Positions 1 through 8,722 of a stretch of DNA of 27,230 bases are shown here, in pieces. Source of the stretch: Bordetella parapertussis (lineage in GTDB: Bacteria > Pseudomonadota > Gammaproteobacteria > Burkholderiales > Burkholderiaceae_B); contig CAMCYB010000024.1 of assembly GCA_945883615.1 (NCBI GenBank), positions 1 through 27,230 of the forward strand. The letters run 5' to 3'. The first letter of the stretch is position 1, and each line of letters begins with the position of its first letter. Both the position numbers and the translations under genes were made by a program. The notes beneath the pieces are model-generated. The model was not told where the DNA came from, searched no databases, and saw only the letters and a program-made list of their open reading frames with translations.

Positions 1-55
1 AATAACGTTTAAATAACGTTTAAATAACGTTTAAATAACGTTTAAATAACGTTTA
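1..55. repeat. 11-bp tandem repeat, five perfect copies, cut by the window edge
   Basis: Five identical copies of AATAACGTTTA lie head to tail at 1-11, 12-22, 23-33, 34-44 and 45-55. Each carries the palindrome AACGTT. The array starts at base 1, so it probably continues upstream. The 11-bp period is close to one helical turn, so all copies would face the same side of the DNA. No function is assigned. It may be a slippage-born microsatellite or an iteron-like binding array. It lies about 105 bp upstream of the desaturase promoter. Confidence 0.95.
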
Positions 56-133
56 ATCGGCATAAACGCTGCTTCAGAGATTTCGCTTGTTGTAATTATT
101 TAGAATGTAGGGTTATTAGAGATAATCTATTGA

Positions 134-157
134 TATTTAACAAATTTATATTAAATA
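134..157. promoter_or_regulatory. AT-only inverted repeat just upstream of the desaturase promoter
   Basis: TATTTAA at 134-140 and TTAAATA at 151-157 are perfect 7-bp inverted arms around a 10-bp spacer. They end three bases before the proposed -35 element, where an activator or a lipid-responsive regulator could bind. The arms contain only A and T in an AT-rich stretch, so chance is a serious alternative. Confidence 0.25.
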
Positions 158-160
158 AAC

Positions 161-189
161 ATGACCTTTAAAAGTAAGTGCAGTATAAT
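161..189 (+). promoter_or_regulatory. Candidate sigma-70 promoter of the desaturase-uvrD pair
   Basis: A perfect -10 hexamer TATAAT at 184-189 sits 17 bp downstream of ATGACC at 161-166, which matches four of six -35 positions. Transcription would start near 196, leaving a leader of about 30 nt before the ATG at 227. I see no strong Shine-Dalgarno in that leader. Confidence 0.6.
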
Positions 190-226
190 CACCAGTGTTT
201 AAGCTCATTGAGATGACCCTATATTT

Positions 227-1429
227 ATGGAAACCGTTCTGTCATATTTAGCGCATGGTTTAACCCAAGCTTCAGTTTGGGAAGTGATTGTGTTCACGCT
301 TATCGTGACGCACATCACAATTGTGTCGGTTACGATTTTCTTGCATCGTTCGCAGGCTCATCGCGGGCTTGATATTCATCCAGCCTTAGCGCATTTTTTC
401 CGTTTTTGGCTTTGGCTGACCACGGGCATGGTGACCAAAGAGTGGGTTTCTATTCACCGCAAGCACCACGCACGCTGTGAGCGTGAAGGTGATCCCCATT
501 CCCCTATGATTTTTGGTATTGGTCGTGTCATGTTTCGTGGCGCCGAGCTCTACCGCGAAGAATCGCGTAACAACGAAACCACTGCAAAATTTGGTCATGG
601 TACCCCTAACGATTGGGTTGAACGCAATATTTATACCAAGCACTCAGCGCTAGGCATTTTGATTATGCTGGGCATCGATCTCATGTTGTTTGGTACCTTA
701 GGCCTTGCCGTTTGGGCTGTTCAAATGGCCTGGATTCCCTTTTGGGCTGCGGGTGTTGTTAACGGTATCGGTCATTACTGGGGCTATCGCAATTTCGCCA
801 GCCCCGATACAAGCACAAATGTGTCACCTTGGGGCATTATTATTGGTGGTGAAGAGTTGCATAACAACCACCATGCTTATGGTACTTCAGCCAAATTTTC
901 AAGTAAGTGGTACGAGTTCGATATTGGTTGGTTCTACATCACCATCTTTCGCGCATTTGGCTTAATTAAAGTGCGCAAAATGGCGCCTAAGCTAGAGCTT
1001 GAGCCGCATGGCAAAAAAGGTATTGATTTACGTACGTTGCAAGGTGTTATTGCTCATCGCTACGAGATCTTGGGTCGTTTCACAGGTCTTATGCGCCAAG
1101 CGTGTTTTGATGAAATTAAACGCAACAAGCAGTCAGGTGGTGTCGTTGCCCATACTGAGTCACTCGTTTCTGCAACCCATTGGTTAGGCCGCGGCGATGA
1201 AACCTTGGCTCAACCAGAACGTGATCGTATTAATCAAGCGCTTGCTCAAACCCCATCATTGTCTACTTGGGTGCACATGCGTCATGACTTAAGTCGTTTA
1301 TGGGAAGGTTCAAGCGCATCTAGCGAGCAACTTCTACATGACTTGCAAGCTTGGTGTCAACGCGCCCAACAAAGTGGTATTACCAGCCTTGAGGAATTCG
1401 CTTTGCGATTACGCCGCTATGCGGCATGA
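227..1429 (+). CDS. Membrane fatty-acid (acyl-CoA type) desaturase with a long C-terminal extension
   Basis: This 400-residue protein is an integral-membrane di-iron desaturase that would put a double bond into an acyl chain, tuning membrane fluidity. All three histidine boxes are present: HRSQAH at residues 40-45, HRKHH at 77-81 and HNNHH at 212-216. Hydrophobic membrane segments lie around residues 18-40, 55-70, 143-165 and 168-185. The desaturase core ends near residue 245. About 130 soluble, helical residues follow, rich in Arg, Gln and His. They end in a pattern (W...A..SGI..LEEFA..LR.Y) that reminds me of the C-terminus of ISL3-type transposases. Acyl-CoA-type bacterial desaturases of about 400 residues are known in Burkholderiales, so the extension is not unique. 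The stop overlaps the next start (ATGA). The regiospecificity (probably delta-9) is inferred, not read from the sequence. Confidence 0.9.
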   Translation: METVLSYLAHGLTQASVWEVIVFTLIVTHITIVSVTIFLHRSQAHRGLDIHPALAHFFRFWLWLTTGMVTKEWVSIHRKHHARCEREGDPHSPMIFGIGRVMFRGAELYREESRNNETTAKFGHGTPNDWVERNIYTKHSALGILIMLGIDLMLFGTLGLAVWAVQMAWIPFWAAGVVNGIGHYWGYRNFASPDTSTNVSPWGIIIGGEELHNNHHAYGTSAKFSSKWYEFDIGWFYITIFRAFGLIKVRKMAPKLELEPHGKKGIDLRTLQGVIAHRYEILGRFTGLMRQACFDEIKRNKQSGGVVAHTESLVSATHWLGRGDETLAQPERDRINQALAQTPSLSTWVHMRHDLSRLWEGSSASSEQLLHDLQAWCQRAQQSGITSLEEFALRLRRYAA

Positions 1430-3711
1430 TCGATCACCTCAATGATCCACAGCGCGCGGCCGTTACAATTGATAGCGGTCACGCGCTAGTTTTAGCGGGT
1501 GCTGGTAGTGGCAAAACGCGGGTTCTTACAACACGCATTGCTTGGCTCATACAAAATGGTTTGACAAGTCCATTTGGTATTTTGGCTGTCACTTTCACGA
1601 ATAAAGCCTCTAAAGAAATGCAAGTTCGCGTTGCGAGTTTGCTACCGATCGACACTCGAAACATGTGGGTCGGTACTTTTCATGGCCTTTGTCATCGTTT
1701 ACTGAGGGCTCACTTTCGTGATGCAGGTTTGCCTCAAGGCTTTCAAATTCTTGACACGGCAGATCAACTTAGCCTCATCAAGCGGCTTTTAAAAACCAAT
1801 CAAATCGACGACGAAAAGTTTACGCCGCGCGATGTGCAGCGTTTCATTAATAGCGCCAAAGAAGAGGGTTTGCGCTCACATGCCGTTGAGGTGAGTGACC
1901 CCCATCAACGGCGTATGGTCGAAATATACGCACTTTATGAAGCGCAATGCCAACGTGATGGCGTCGTTGATTTTGCAGAGCTACTTTTACGTGTGCTTGA
2001 GTTACTTGAGCGTCACGAACCTATTCGGGCGCACTATCAACGGCGGTTTCGGCATATTTTGGTTGATGAGTTTCAAGATACAAACGCATTGCAATATCGC
2101 TGGCTAAAGCTTTTGTCAGGCGGTGGCGCCAATATATTTGCTGTGGGTGACGATGATCAGTCTATTTATGCATTTCGTGGCGCTGATGTCGGCAACATGG
2201 CCGACTTTGAGCGCGATTATGCTCGGGGTGCAGTGATACGTCTGGAACAAAACTACCGTTCGCAAGGGCATATTCTTGATGCGGCTAATCATCTGATTGC
2301 CCATAACAGTCACCGTTTAGGTAAAAACCTCTGGACCGATCAAGGTGAGGGTGAGTTGATTCGTGCAGTTGAGCTACCTTCTGATGGGGCTGAGTCACAG
2401 TGGTTAATCGATGAAATCAAAGCGTTGGTGGGTGATGGTATAACTCGATCAGATATTGCAATTTTGTATCGCAGTAACGCTCAGTCGCGCGTGATTGAAC
2501 ATGCTTTATTTTCAACTGGCATACCGTACCGCGTTTATGGTGGTTTACGTTTTTTTGAGCGCCAAGAAATTAAACACGCCTTGGCTTACCTTAGACTAGT
2601 CATGAGTCGTGATGATGACACCTCGTTTAATCGAGTTGTTAACTTTCCAGCCAGAGGTATCGGCGCGCGCACGGTTGAGTCATTGGTTGATCAAGCTCGA
2701 ACTCACAACACAACTTTCTCGCAATCTGTTGCCCGGGTAGCAGGCAAGGGGGGTAGCAGCTTAGCCCAGTTCAGCCGCTTGATTGAAACGACGGCGCAAG
2801 AAACGCGTTTACTCACTTTATCTGAAGCAGTCGAACACATTATTGAGGCGTCGGGGTTACTGCACCACTATCGTGGTGAAAAAGAAGGTGCTGAACGTAT
2901 AGAAAACTTAGGCGAATTGGTCAACGCCGCGACTGTTTTTGAAACTGAACATGATTTGTCAGGTCTGCCGTCAGGTGAGCCTGCAAAGACCTTAATTGAA
3001 TTGATGCCAGACGATAGCGTTGAAGAATTAGGTCTTAATTTGCCTATTGCCCAAACCCCTTTATCAGCTTTTTTAGCACACGCTGCCCTTGAATCGGGCG
3101 ATAACCAAGCACAAGCCGGTCAAGATGCTGTTCAAATGATGACGGTGCATGCTGCTAAAGGCTTAGAGTTTGACGCCGTGTTTATTACCGGCCTCGAAGA
3201 TGGCTTGTTTCCCCACGAAAACAGTATTATTGACCCATCTGACCTCGAAGAAGAACGTCGCTTGATGTATGTTGCGATTACCCGTGCGCGTAAACGTTTA
3301 TATATGACCATGGCTCAAAGCCGCATGTTGCATGGTCAAACGCGCTACGCTGTGCGTTCACGTTTTCTAGACGAAGTGCCTGAAAACCATGTTAAGTGGT
3401 TAACAGTTCGGGGTGTCTCAAATGACATGTCAACTCAGTCTTATGCTCGCGCTTTTGGTGCGGGTGGGGCAAACAACTCACGTTCAAATCAATACGGTGG
3501 TTCTGCTCTTTCAAAAGGCCCCTCATCTGGCCTACAAATTGGCGCACAGTTGTTTCGGGTGGGTCAAGGCGTGCGCCATGCTCGCTTCGGTGAGGGTACC
3601 GTTATCGGTCTGTCAGGTTCTGGGCTTGATGCTCAAGCGCAAATTCACTTTGCAGAGGTTGGCTCAAAAACGCTGGCGCTGGGCATTGCAAAGCTTGATA
3701 TCATAACTTGA
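1426..3711 (+). CDS. uvrD: UvrD/PcrA-type 3'-5' DNA helicase (superfamily 1)
   Basis: ATP-driven helicase that strips the excised oligonucleotide in nucleotide-excision repair and unwinds nicks in mismatch repair. Visible SF1 motifs: Walker A AGAGSGKT at residues 24-31, motif Ia around 54-61 (VTFTNKAS), Walker B DEFQDTN at 214-220, motif III GDDDQSIYAFRGA at 241-253, motif IV QNYRS at 275-279, then TVHAAKGLEF and VAITRARKRL late in the protein. The last 50 or so residues form a Tudor-like tail (GQGVRHARFGEGTVIG...) typical of UvrD/PcrA and not of Rep. The 761-residue length fits UvrD. The ATG overlaps the desaturase stop by four bases, so the helicase is probably translationally coupled to it. 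There is no SOS box upstream, unlike E. coli uvrD. Confidence 0.9.
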   Translation: MIDHLNDPQRAAVTIDSGHALVLAGAGSGKTRVLTTRIAWLIQNGLTSPFGILAVTFTNKASKEMQVRVASLLPIDTRNMWVGTFHGLCHRLLRAHFRDAGLPQGFQILDTADQLSLIKRLLKTNQIDDEKFTPRDVQRFINSAKEEGLRSHAVEVSDPHQRRMVEIYALYEAQCQRDGVVDFAELLLRVLELLERHEPIRAHYQRRFRHILVDEFQDTNALQYRWLKLLSGGGANIFAVGDDDQSIYAFRGADVGNMADFERDYARGAVIRLEQNYRSQGHILDAANHLIAHNSHRLGKNLWTDQGEGELIRAVELPSDGAESQWLIDEIKALVGDGITRSDIAILYRSNAQSRVIEHALFSTGIPYRVYGGLRFFERQEIKHALAYLRLVMSRDDDTSFNRVVNFPARGIGARTVESLVDQARTHNTTFSQSVARVAGKGGSSLAQFSRLIETTAQETRLLTLSEAVEHIIEASGLLHHYRGEKEGAERIENLGELVNAATVFETEHDLSGLPSGEPAKTLIELMPDDSVEELGLNLPIAQTPLSAFLAHAALESGDNQAQAGQDAVQMMTVHAAKGLEFDAVFITGLEDGLFPHENSIIDPSDLEEERRLMYVAITRARKRLYMTMAQSRMLHGQTRYAVRSRFLDEVPENHVKWLTVRGVSNDMSTQSYARAFGAGGANNSRSNQYGGSALSKGPSSGLQIGAQLFRVGQGVRHARFGEGTVIGLSGSGLDAQAQIHFAEVGSKTLALGIAKLDIIT

Positions 3712-3747
3712 CTTAACCTAGCTCGATTTGACCTAGCTTGACCCGAC
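3708..3747. repeat. Degenerate 10-bp tandem repeat starting at the uvrD stop codon
   Basis: Four 10-bp blocks can be read from 3708: TTGACTTAAC, CTAGCTCGAT, TTGACCTAGC and TTGACCCGAC. Units three and four match best, and the first two are diverged. The TGA stop of uvrD (3709-3711) is inside the first block. The array fills almost the whole 43-bp gap between convergent uvrD and yheS. No terminator hairpin is evident here. Confidence 0.5.
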
Positions 3748-3754
3748 AACCCCA

Positions 3755-5785
3755 TCACTTCACTGACAATGCTTCAAGCTCTTCTTGTAGGGCCAACCAA
3801 CGGCTTTCAGTTTGTTCAAGCGATTGCTTTAAAGTACTGTGCAAAAGTGTTGCGTCGCGTTGTGCTTCTTTGTTTGATTCACTATAAAAATGTGGCTCAG
3901 CCATACGTCGATTCAACTCATTCAACGTCTGCGTTTCTCGCGAGATGACTTGTTCAAGTTGTTTAAGCGACTGCTCAATGGGTTTGCGCTGATCTGACAA
4001 CGCCCGACGTCGCTGTGCCTCTTCACGTTTCTGTTGCTTTCTTTCGCTGGCATCAAGCGCTAATGCAGGCTTTGCTCCAGCATCTTTTTGCCCATCACTA
4101 TGAATGGTTAAGCCATCAACCCCTTCGCCGTTTGCAAATTTAGGGTTACGTTTATTTTCAGCGCCTTGGTTTTGTACAACATAGGTACGATAATCTTCAA
4201 GGTCACCATCAAAGGGTTTCGCTTCACCTTTTGACACTAACCAAAATTCATCGACAGTGGTGCGTAAAAGATGACGGTCGTGCGATACCAGCAACATGCC
4301 ACCTTCATACTCAGCGAGTGCAGCGGTTAAAGCTTCGCGTGTTTCAACATCTAGGTGATTACTTGGCTCGTCAAGCACCAGCAAATTAGGTTTATGCCAA
4401 ACAACTAAGGCCAGTGCCAGTCGGGCTTTTTCACCGCCTGAAAAAGGTTCAATCACTTCGTTAACTCGGTCACCTGAAAAACCAAAACGACCCAAATAGT
4501 TGCGTAATAACTGCTCACGTGTGTCGGGTGCAATGCGCATCAGGTGCTGCAATGGGGTTGATTGAATATCAAGCGTATCGAGCTGATGTTGCGCAAAATA
4601 ACCCACAACTAAACCCTTTGCGTCAACCACTTGCCCTTTTACAGGTGTTAATTGGCCTGCAATAGTCTTAATGAGTGTGCTTTTACCCGCGCCATTAATA
4701 CCTAAAACACCAATACGTGCGCCTGCAGGTATACGAAGGTTCACATCATGCAAAATGGTGATGTCATGGCTACCCGGCACCATAGGGTCTGCAGCGTAGC
4801 CCATGTTGGCATGATCAAGAGCGACCAACGGGTCTGGCATATGGGTGGGTGAGGGTATTGATATGTCAATGGCTGATTCAGCCAATATGGGAGCCAACTC
4901 TTGCATGCGTGCCAAGGCTTTTACTCGACTTTGGGCTTGTTTTGCTTTTGATGCCGTCGCTTTAAATCGGTCAATAAAATGTTGCATTCGTGCGGTTTCA
5001 CGCGATTGACGGTCATGTGCTTGACGCACTTGTTTGAGTCGTTCAGCGCGTTGTTGCACAAAGTCATCATAGCCACCCTTGTAGCGGGTTATAACAGATT
5101 GATCGATGTGTAAAATTGTGCGGGCAACCGCATCTAAAAACTCAGTGTCGTGTGAAATCAACAACACGGTACCCGTGTACGTGTCGAGCCAGCGCTCAAG
5201 CCACAGCATGGCGTCTAAATCAAGGTGGTTGGTCGGTTCGTCAAGCAGTAATAAGTCAGAGGGTGCCATCAGCGCACGCGCTAAGTTTATGCGCATTTGC
5301 CAGCCCCCTGAAAAGGTGCCAACAGGTTGCAACCATTGTTCGGGCGTAAAGCCCAAACCGGCTAAAAGTTGTTCAGCACGCGCAGGTGCACTCCAGGCAT
5401 CTGCATCAATTAAGGCCGCCTCAGCCTCTGCAATGCGATGACCGATTTCGTCAGCATTGCCTGCATGATGCTCAAGCGTGTCAAGTGCTTTACGCTTCAT
5501 TTCAAGCGCTCTTAATTGTTGATCACCATCAATGACATGCTCACGAGCCGGTTTATGCCGGTCGGGTATTTCTTGTTCAACCCAAGACAAGCGCCATGTT
5601 TCTGGTAAATCAATACGTCCGGCATCGGCATCTATTAAGCCACGGATCAAGGCAAACAAAGATGATTTGCCACACCCATTTCGACCCACCACACCGACAC
5701 GTTCACCTGGGTGCACGACAAATGAAGCGCGATCTAGTAAAACACGCGGACCCCTTCTGAGGGTCAAATCAGTGGTGCGAATCAC
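3755..5785 (-). CDS. yheS: ABC-F family ATPase, YheS-type ribosome-associated factor
   Basis: A soluble protein with two ABC domains and no transmembrane domain, which identifies ABC-F proteins; these act at the ribosomal E site rather than in transport. Domain 1: Walker A GRNGCGKS at residues 34-41, signature FSGGW at 158-162, DEPTNHLD at 182-189, switch His212. The interdomain linker (about 240-310) is rich in Arg, Lys and Gln. Domain 2: Walker A GINGAGKST at 362-370, signature FSGGE at 448-452, DEPSNHLD at 472-479, switch His502. Residues about 580-676 are a charged coiled-coil tail. The N-terminus and the FAQHQL segment follow E. coli YheS closely; the tail is longer than in EttA. The start is GTG at 5785, overlapping the prmB stop as GTGA, so it is probably translationally coupled. 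It is the last gene of the dap run. Confidence 0.9.
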   Translation of the reverse strand: MIRTTDLTLRRGPRVLLDRASFVVHPGERVGVVGRNGCGKSSLFALIRGLIDADAGRIDLPETWRLSWVEQEIPDRHKPAREHVIDGDQQLRALEMKRKALDTLEHHAGNADEIGHRIAEAEAALIDADAWSAPARAEQLLAGLGFTPEQWLQPVGTFSGGWQMRINLARALMAPSDLLLLDEPTNHLDLDAMLWLERWLDTYTGTVLLISHDTEFLDAVARTILHIDQSVITRYKGGYDDFVQQRAERLKQVRQAHDRQSRETARMQHFIDRFKATASKAKQAQSRVKALARMQELAPILAESAIDISIPSPTHMPDPLVALDHANMGYAADPMVPGSHDITILHDVNLRIPAGARIGVLGINGAGKSTLIKTIAGQLTPVKGQVVDAKGLVVGYFAQHQLDTLDIQSTPLQHLMRIAPDTREQLLRNYLGRFGFSGDRVNEVIEPFSGGEKARLALALVVWHKPNLLVLDEPSNHLDVETREALTAALAEYEGGMLLVSHDRHLLRTTVDEFWLVSKGEAKPFDGDLEDYRTYVVQNQGAENKRNPKFANGEGVDGLTIHSDGQKDAGAKPALALDASERKQQKREEAQRRRALSDQRKPIEQSLKQLEQVISRETQTLNELNRRMAEPHFYSESNKEAQRDATLLHSTLKQSLEQTESRWLALQEELEALSVK

Positions 5786-6711
5786 GATTGCAACTGCGCA
5801 GCAGTCAACATCATGATTTGATCTTGCGTTGCGAGTGTATCGATCCAGACGGGTGAAAGATGACCAAAAGAGGCATCAAAATGAGCTCGCTCATGGCCGA
5901 TTTCTAAAAATAGCACACCATCAGGCGTCAATTTTTTTGCGCACTGATTCAGTAAATGACCTATTAAGCGCATACCATCTTTGCCCCCTGCGAGGGCTAA
6001 TGAAGGTTCGTGCATAAACTCAGGTGGCAACGATTGCATCGATGCATCGTTAACGTAGGGCGGGTTACAAATAATCATGTTGTAGAAACGTTCAGCTGGA
6101 AGGGGTTCAAGTAGGCTGCCTTGGTGCAAGTGCAGTCGAGCATTTAAGTTGTATTCATCGACGTTTGTTTTTGCCACGCGAAGGGCTTCAGTACTGAGGT
6201 CGGTTGCGTCAACATGGGCATTAGGCAGAACCAAAGCGGCCAAAATAGCCAGACAACCTGAGCCAGTGCAGACATCAAGCACGTTTGTCATGGCGTGGGG
6301 TTCAGCCACCCACGTGTCAAGTTGCGACACGAGCAGTTCAGCAATGGGTGAACGGGGAATAATAACGTTTTGATCAACGTTGAAACGATAGCCTTGTAAC
6401 CACGCTTCGCCTGTAATGTAGGCAGCGGGTAGCCGTTCGTTTATGCGCTTTGACAAAACATTTAATACGTTTAATCGTTCTGCAGGCAATAATGTGGCGT
6501 CAAGAAACGGGTCAAGTTGGTCAATTGGCAAACTTAGGGTGTGCAGCAACAGATAGACCGCTTCATCATAGGCGTTATCAGTGCCTTGCCCAAAAGCAAC
6601 CTTTGCGTGTGTCATGCTTGAAACAGCAAAGCGAATAAAGTCTCTGAGGGTGCGAAAATGACGGGTGGCTTCGTTGATTTGTTGTGAGTCGAGTAGAGGT
6701 TGATTAGGCAT
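5782..6711 (-). CDS. prmB: Ribosomal protein uL3 N5-glutamine methyltransferase
   Basis: SAM-dependent methyltransferase that modifies a glutamine of ribosomal protein L3. In the 309-residue form, the SAM motif DVCTGSG is at residues 146-152 and the catalytic NPPY at 216-219, where the tetrapeptide holds the glutamine amide. IPRSPIAEL near 118-126 is the PrmB-type variant of this segment; PrmC release-factor methylases normally carry IPRPDTE there. An upstream in-frame TTG at 6729 would add six residues. I prefer the ATG at 6711 because it gives a compact 8-nt overlap with the dapE stop and starts where the family usually starts. No good Shine-Dalgarno supports either choice, so coupling to dapE is likely. 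YheS follows with a 4-nt overlap; both products concern the ribosome. Confidence 0.9.
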   Translation of the reverse strand: MPNQPLLDSQQINEATRHFRTLRDFIRFAVSSMTHAKVAFGQGTDNAYDEAVYLLLHTLSLPIDQLDPFLDATLLPAERLNVLNVLSKRINERLPAAYITGEAWLQGYRFNVDQNVIIPRSPIAELLVSQLDTWVAEPHAMTNVLDVCTGSGCLAILAALVLPNAHVDATDLSTEALRVAKTNVDEYNLNARLHLHQGSLLEPLPAERFYNMIICNPPYVNDASMQSLPPEFMHEPSLALAGGKDGMRLIGHLLNQCAKKLTPDGVLFLEIGHERAHFDASFGHLSPVWIDTLATQDQIMMLTAAQLQS

Positions 6712-7846
6712 TCGGTAATAGACGCTCAAGTACGCGACGGTAGATGTTTTTTAAAGGGTTTAAATCGTTTACAGCAATGTTTTCGTTAACTTGATGAATG
6801 CTTTCGTTGCAGGGGCCAAACTCAATCACTTGTGGGCAAATTGAGGCAATAAACCGACCATCAGATGTACCACCGGTGGTGGATAGCTCAGGGGTTAAAC
6901 CCGTTTCAGATTTGATTGCTTGGGTTAAGGCTTCACTTAACTCACCACGTGGTGTCAAAAAGGGCGAACCACTCAGCAGCCATTCAATTTGAAAGGGCAC
7001 TTGATGTGCTTCCAGAATGTCAGTGACTCGTTGCTTGAGTGATTCAGGTGTACTGGCAGTTGAAAAACGAAAATTAAAATCAACGACTGCTTGCCCAGGC
7101 ACCACATTTGAAGCGCCCGCACCCGAGTGATAATTTGAGACCTGCATAGTGGTGGGGGGGAAGTATTCGTTGCCGTTGTCCCAAACTGTTTGAGTCAGAA
7201 CGGCTAAGGCTGGAGCAAAGAGATGCACGGGGTTTTTTGCCAACTGTGGGTAGGCAACATGCCCCTGTTTACCCACGATAGTGAGTTTTGCTGAGAGTGA
7301 ACCTCGGCGACCATTTTTAATGGTGTCTCCGATTTTTTTAGACGATGTCGGTTCGCCCACAATGCAATAATCAAGCGCTTCATTTCGAGCTTTTAAAGCG
7401 TTACAGACGATTACAGTGCCATGTATTGCCGGGCCTTCTTCGTCAGAGGTTAGTAGCAACGCGATTGAGCCGGTGTGAAGTGGGTTGTGTTGAACAAATT
7501 CTTCAATTGCGAGTGTAAAGCCGGCGAGTGAACTTTTCATATCGGCTGCACCGCGACCGTATAAGCGACCCTCGCGAATTGTCGGCTCAAAAGGGTTCGA
7601 CTGCCACTGCTCAAGCGGCCCCGTTGGCACCACGTCAGTATGCCCAGCAAACACCACGAGTGGGCGTGCAGAGCCACGACGCAACCAGACGTTGGTGACA
7701 CCGCCTTGCTCAAATATTTCGGCTTTGAACCCAAACGGGGTTAGGCGGTCAATGATTTGTTGCTGACAGGCTTGATCTTCCGGCGTAACGGAAGGGCGTG
7801 CAATCAGGTCTTTTACCAAGTCAAGCATGGCATGCTCTGAGGTCAT
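6704..7846 (-). CDS. dapE: Succinyl-diaminopimelate desuccinylase
   Basis: M20-family di-zinc amidohydrolase that removes the succinyl group from N-succinyl-LL-diaminopimelate in the succinylase branch of lysine and peptidoglycan precursor synthesis. Metal and catalytic residues are readable: H69 and D71 in [10 protein letters not shown], bridging D102 in [10 protein letters not shown], and the E136-E137 pair in TSDEEGPA. The dimerisation domain lies roughly at residues 180-290. The length of 380 compares with about 375 in E. coli. It begins two bases after the dapD stop and its end overlaps the prmB start, so it is part of a tightly packed polycistron. An alternative ATG six codons in (M7) would give a shorter N-terminus and cannot be excluded. 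Confidence 0.95.
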   Translation of the reverse strand: MTSEHAMLDLVKDLIARPSVTPEDQACQQQIIDRLTPFGFKAEIFEQGGVTNVWLRRGSARPLVVFAGHTDVVPTGPLEQWQSNPFEPTIREGRLYGRGAADMKSSLAGFTLAIEEFVQHNPLHTGSIALLLTSDEEGPAIHGTVIVCNALKARNEALDYCIVGEPTSSKKIGDTIKNGRRGSLSAKLTIVGKQGHVAYPQLAKNPVHLFAPALAVLTQTVWDNGNEYFPPTTMQVSNYHSGAGASNVVPGQAVVDFNFRFSTASTPESLKQRVTDILEAHQVPFQIEWLLSGSPFLTPRGELSEALTQAIKSETGLTPELSTTGGTSDGRFIASICPQVIEFGPCNESIHQVNENIAVNDLNPLKNIYRRVLERLLPNA

Positions 7847-7848
7847 AT

Positions 7849-8670
7849 TTAAGCTCGTAACAAATCGTTAATGCTGGTTTTGGCGCGGGTTTGGGCATCG
7901 ACGCGTTTAACGATAACGGCGCAGGCTAAGCTATGAGACCCATCGGCAGAAGGTAAGCTACCCGGCACAACAACTGAACCCGAGGGTACCCGCCCATAAA
8001 TAATTTCACCGGTTTCACGGTTAAATATGCGGGTACTTTGCGAGATAAAAACACCCATCGCTAAAACCGAATTTTCTTCAACAATAACGCCCTCAACGAC
8101 TTCAGAGCGTGCACCTATAAAACAATTGTCTTCGATGATAGTCGGGTTTGCTTGTAAAGGTTCAAGTACACCGCCAATTCCAACCCCGCCTGACAGGTGT
8201 ACATTTTTACCAATTTGAGCGCAACTACCAACCGTTGCCCACGTATCAACCATTGTGCCCTCGTCAACAAAAGCCCCAATGTTTACATATGAGGGCATCA
8301 ACACCACGTTGCGACCGATAAATGCACCGCGACGAGCAACGGCAGGCGGTACGACGCGATACCCCCCTGTTTGAAAGGCGGTTTCACCATAGTCTGAAAA
8401 CTTTAAGGGTACCTTGTCAAAAAATTGCAAGGGGTTCTGCCCCATCACGACATTTTCATTCATTCGAAATGACAAAAGCACTGCTTTTTTGATCCATTGA
8501 TGGGTGACCCACTGCCCATCGATTTTCTCAGCGACACGCAGGTTGCCCGTGTCAAGCCCGTCAAGCGTATGTTCGACCGCTTCGCGAATAGCGGCTTCGG
8601 TGTTACGAGGCGTTAATGTCGTGCGGGCTTCCCAGCCTTGTTCGATTGTGGTTTGTAGATCAAGAGTCAT
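7849..8670 (-). CDS. dapD: Tetrahydrodipicolinate N-succinyltransferase
   Basis: Transfers succinyl from succinyl-CoA to 2,3,4,5-tetrahydrodipicolinate, the committing step of the succinylase lysine/DAP branch. The 273-residue length matches the E. coli enzyme (274). The central part, about residues 105-230, has the hexapeptide-repeat pattern of a left-handed beta-helix, for example [26 protein letters not shown] and [15 protein letters not shown]. The N-terminal helical domain begins [14 protein letters not shown]. The ATG at 8670 is 52 nt after the dapC stop, the widest gap in this operon. That gap contains a weak A/T hairpin (CTTTTT/AAAAAG arms) that might soften, but probably does not stop, transcription. 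Confidence 0.96.
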   Translation of the reverse strand: MTLDLQTTIEQGWEARTTLTPRNTEAAIREAVEHTLDGLDTGNLRVAEKIDGQWVTHQWIKKAVLLSFRMNENVVMGQNPLQFFDKVPLKFSDYGETAFQTGGYRVVPPAVARRGAFIGRNVVLMPSYVNIGAFVDEGTMVDTWATVGSCAQIGKNVHLSGGVGIGGVLEPLQANPTIIEDNCFIGARSEVVEGVIVEENSVLAMGVFISQSTRIFNRETGEIIYGRVPSGSVVVPGSLPSADGSHSLACAVIVKRVDAQTRAKTSINDLLRA

Positions 8671-8722
8671 AGGGTTGTCTGCTTTTTTAAGAAAAAGGTA
8701 AATTTAACGAAGTTATTTTAAC

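Noticed and set aside
8677..8695. A/T hairpin in the dapC-dapD gap as a terminator
   Set aside because: The stem is six A-T rich pairs without a following T run on the transcribed strand, and the neighbouring genes form one pathway.
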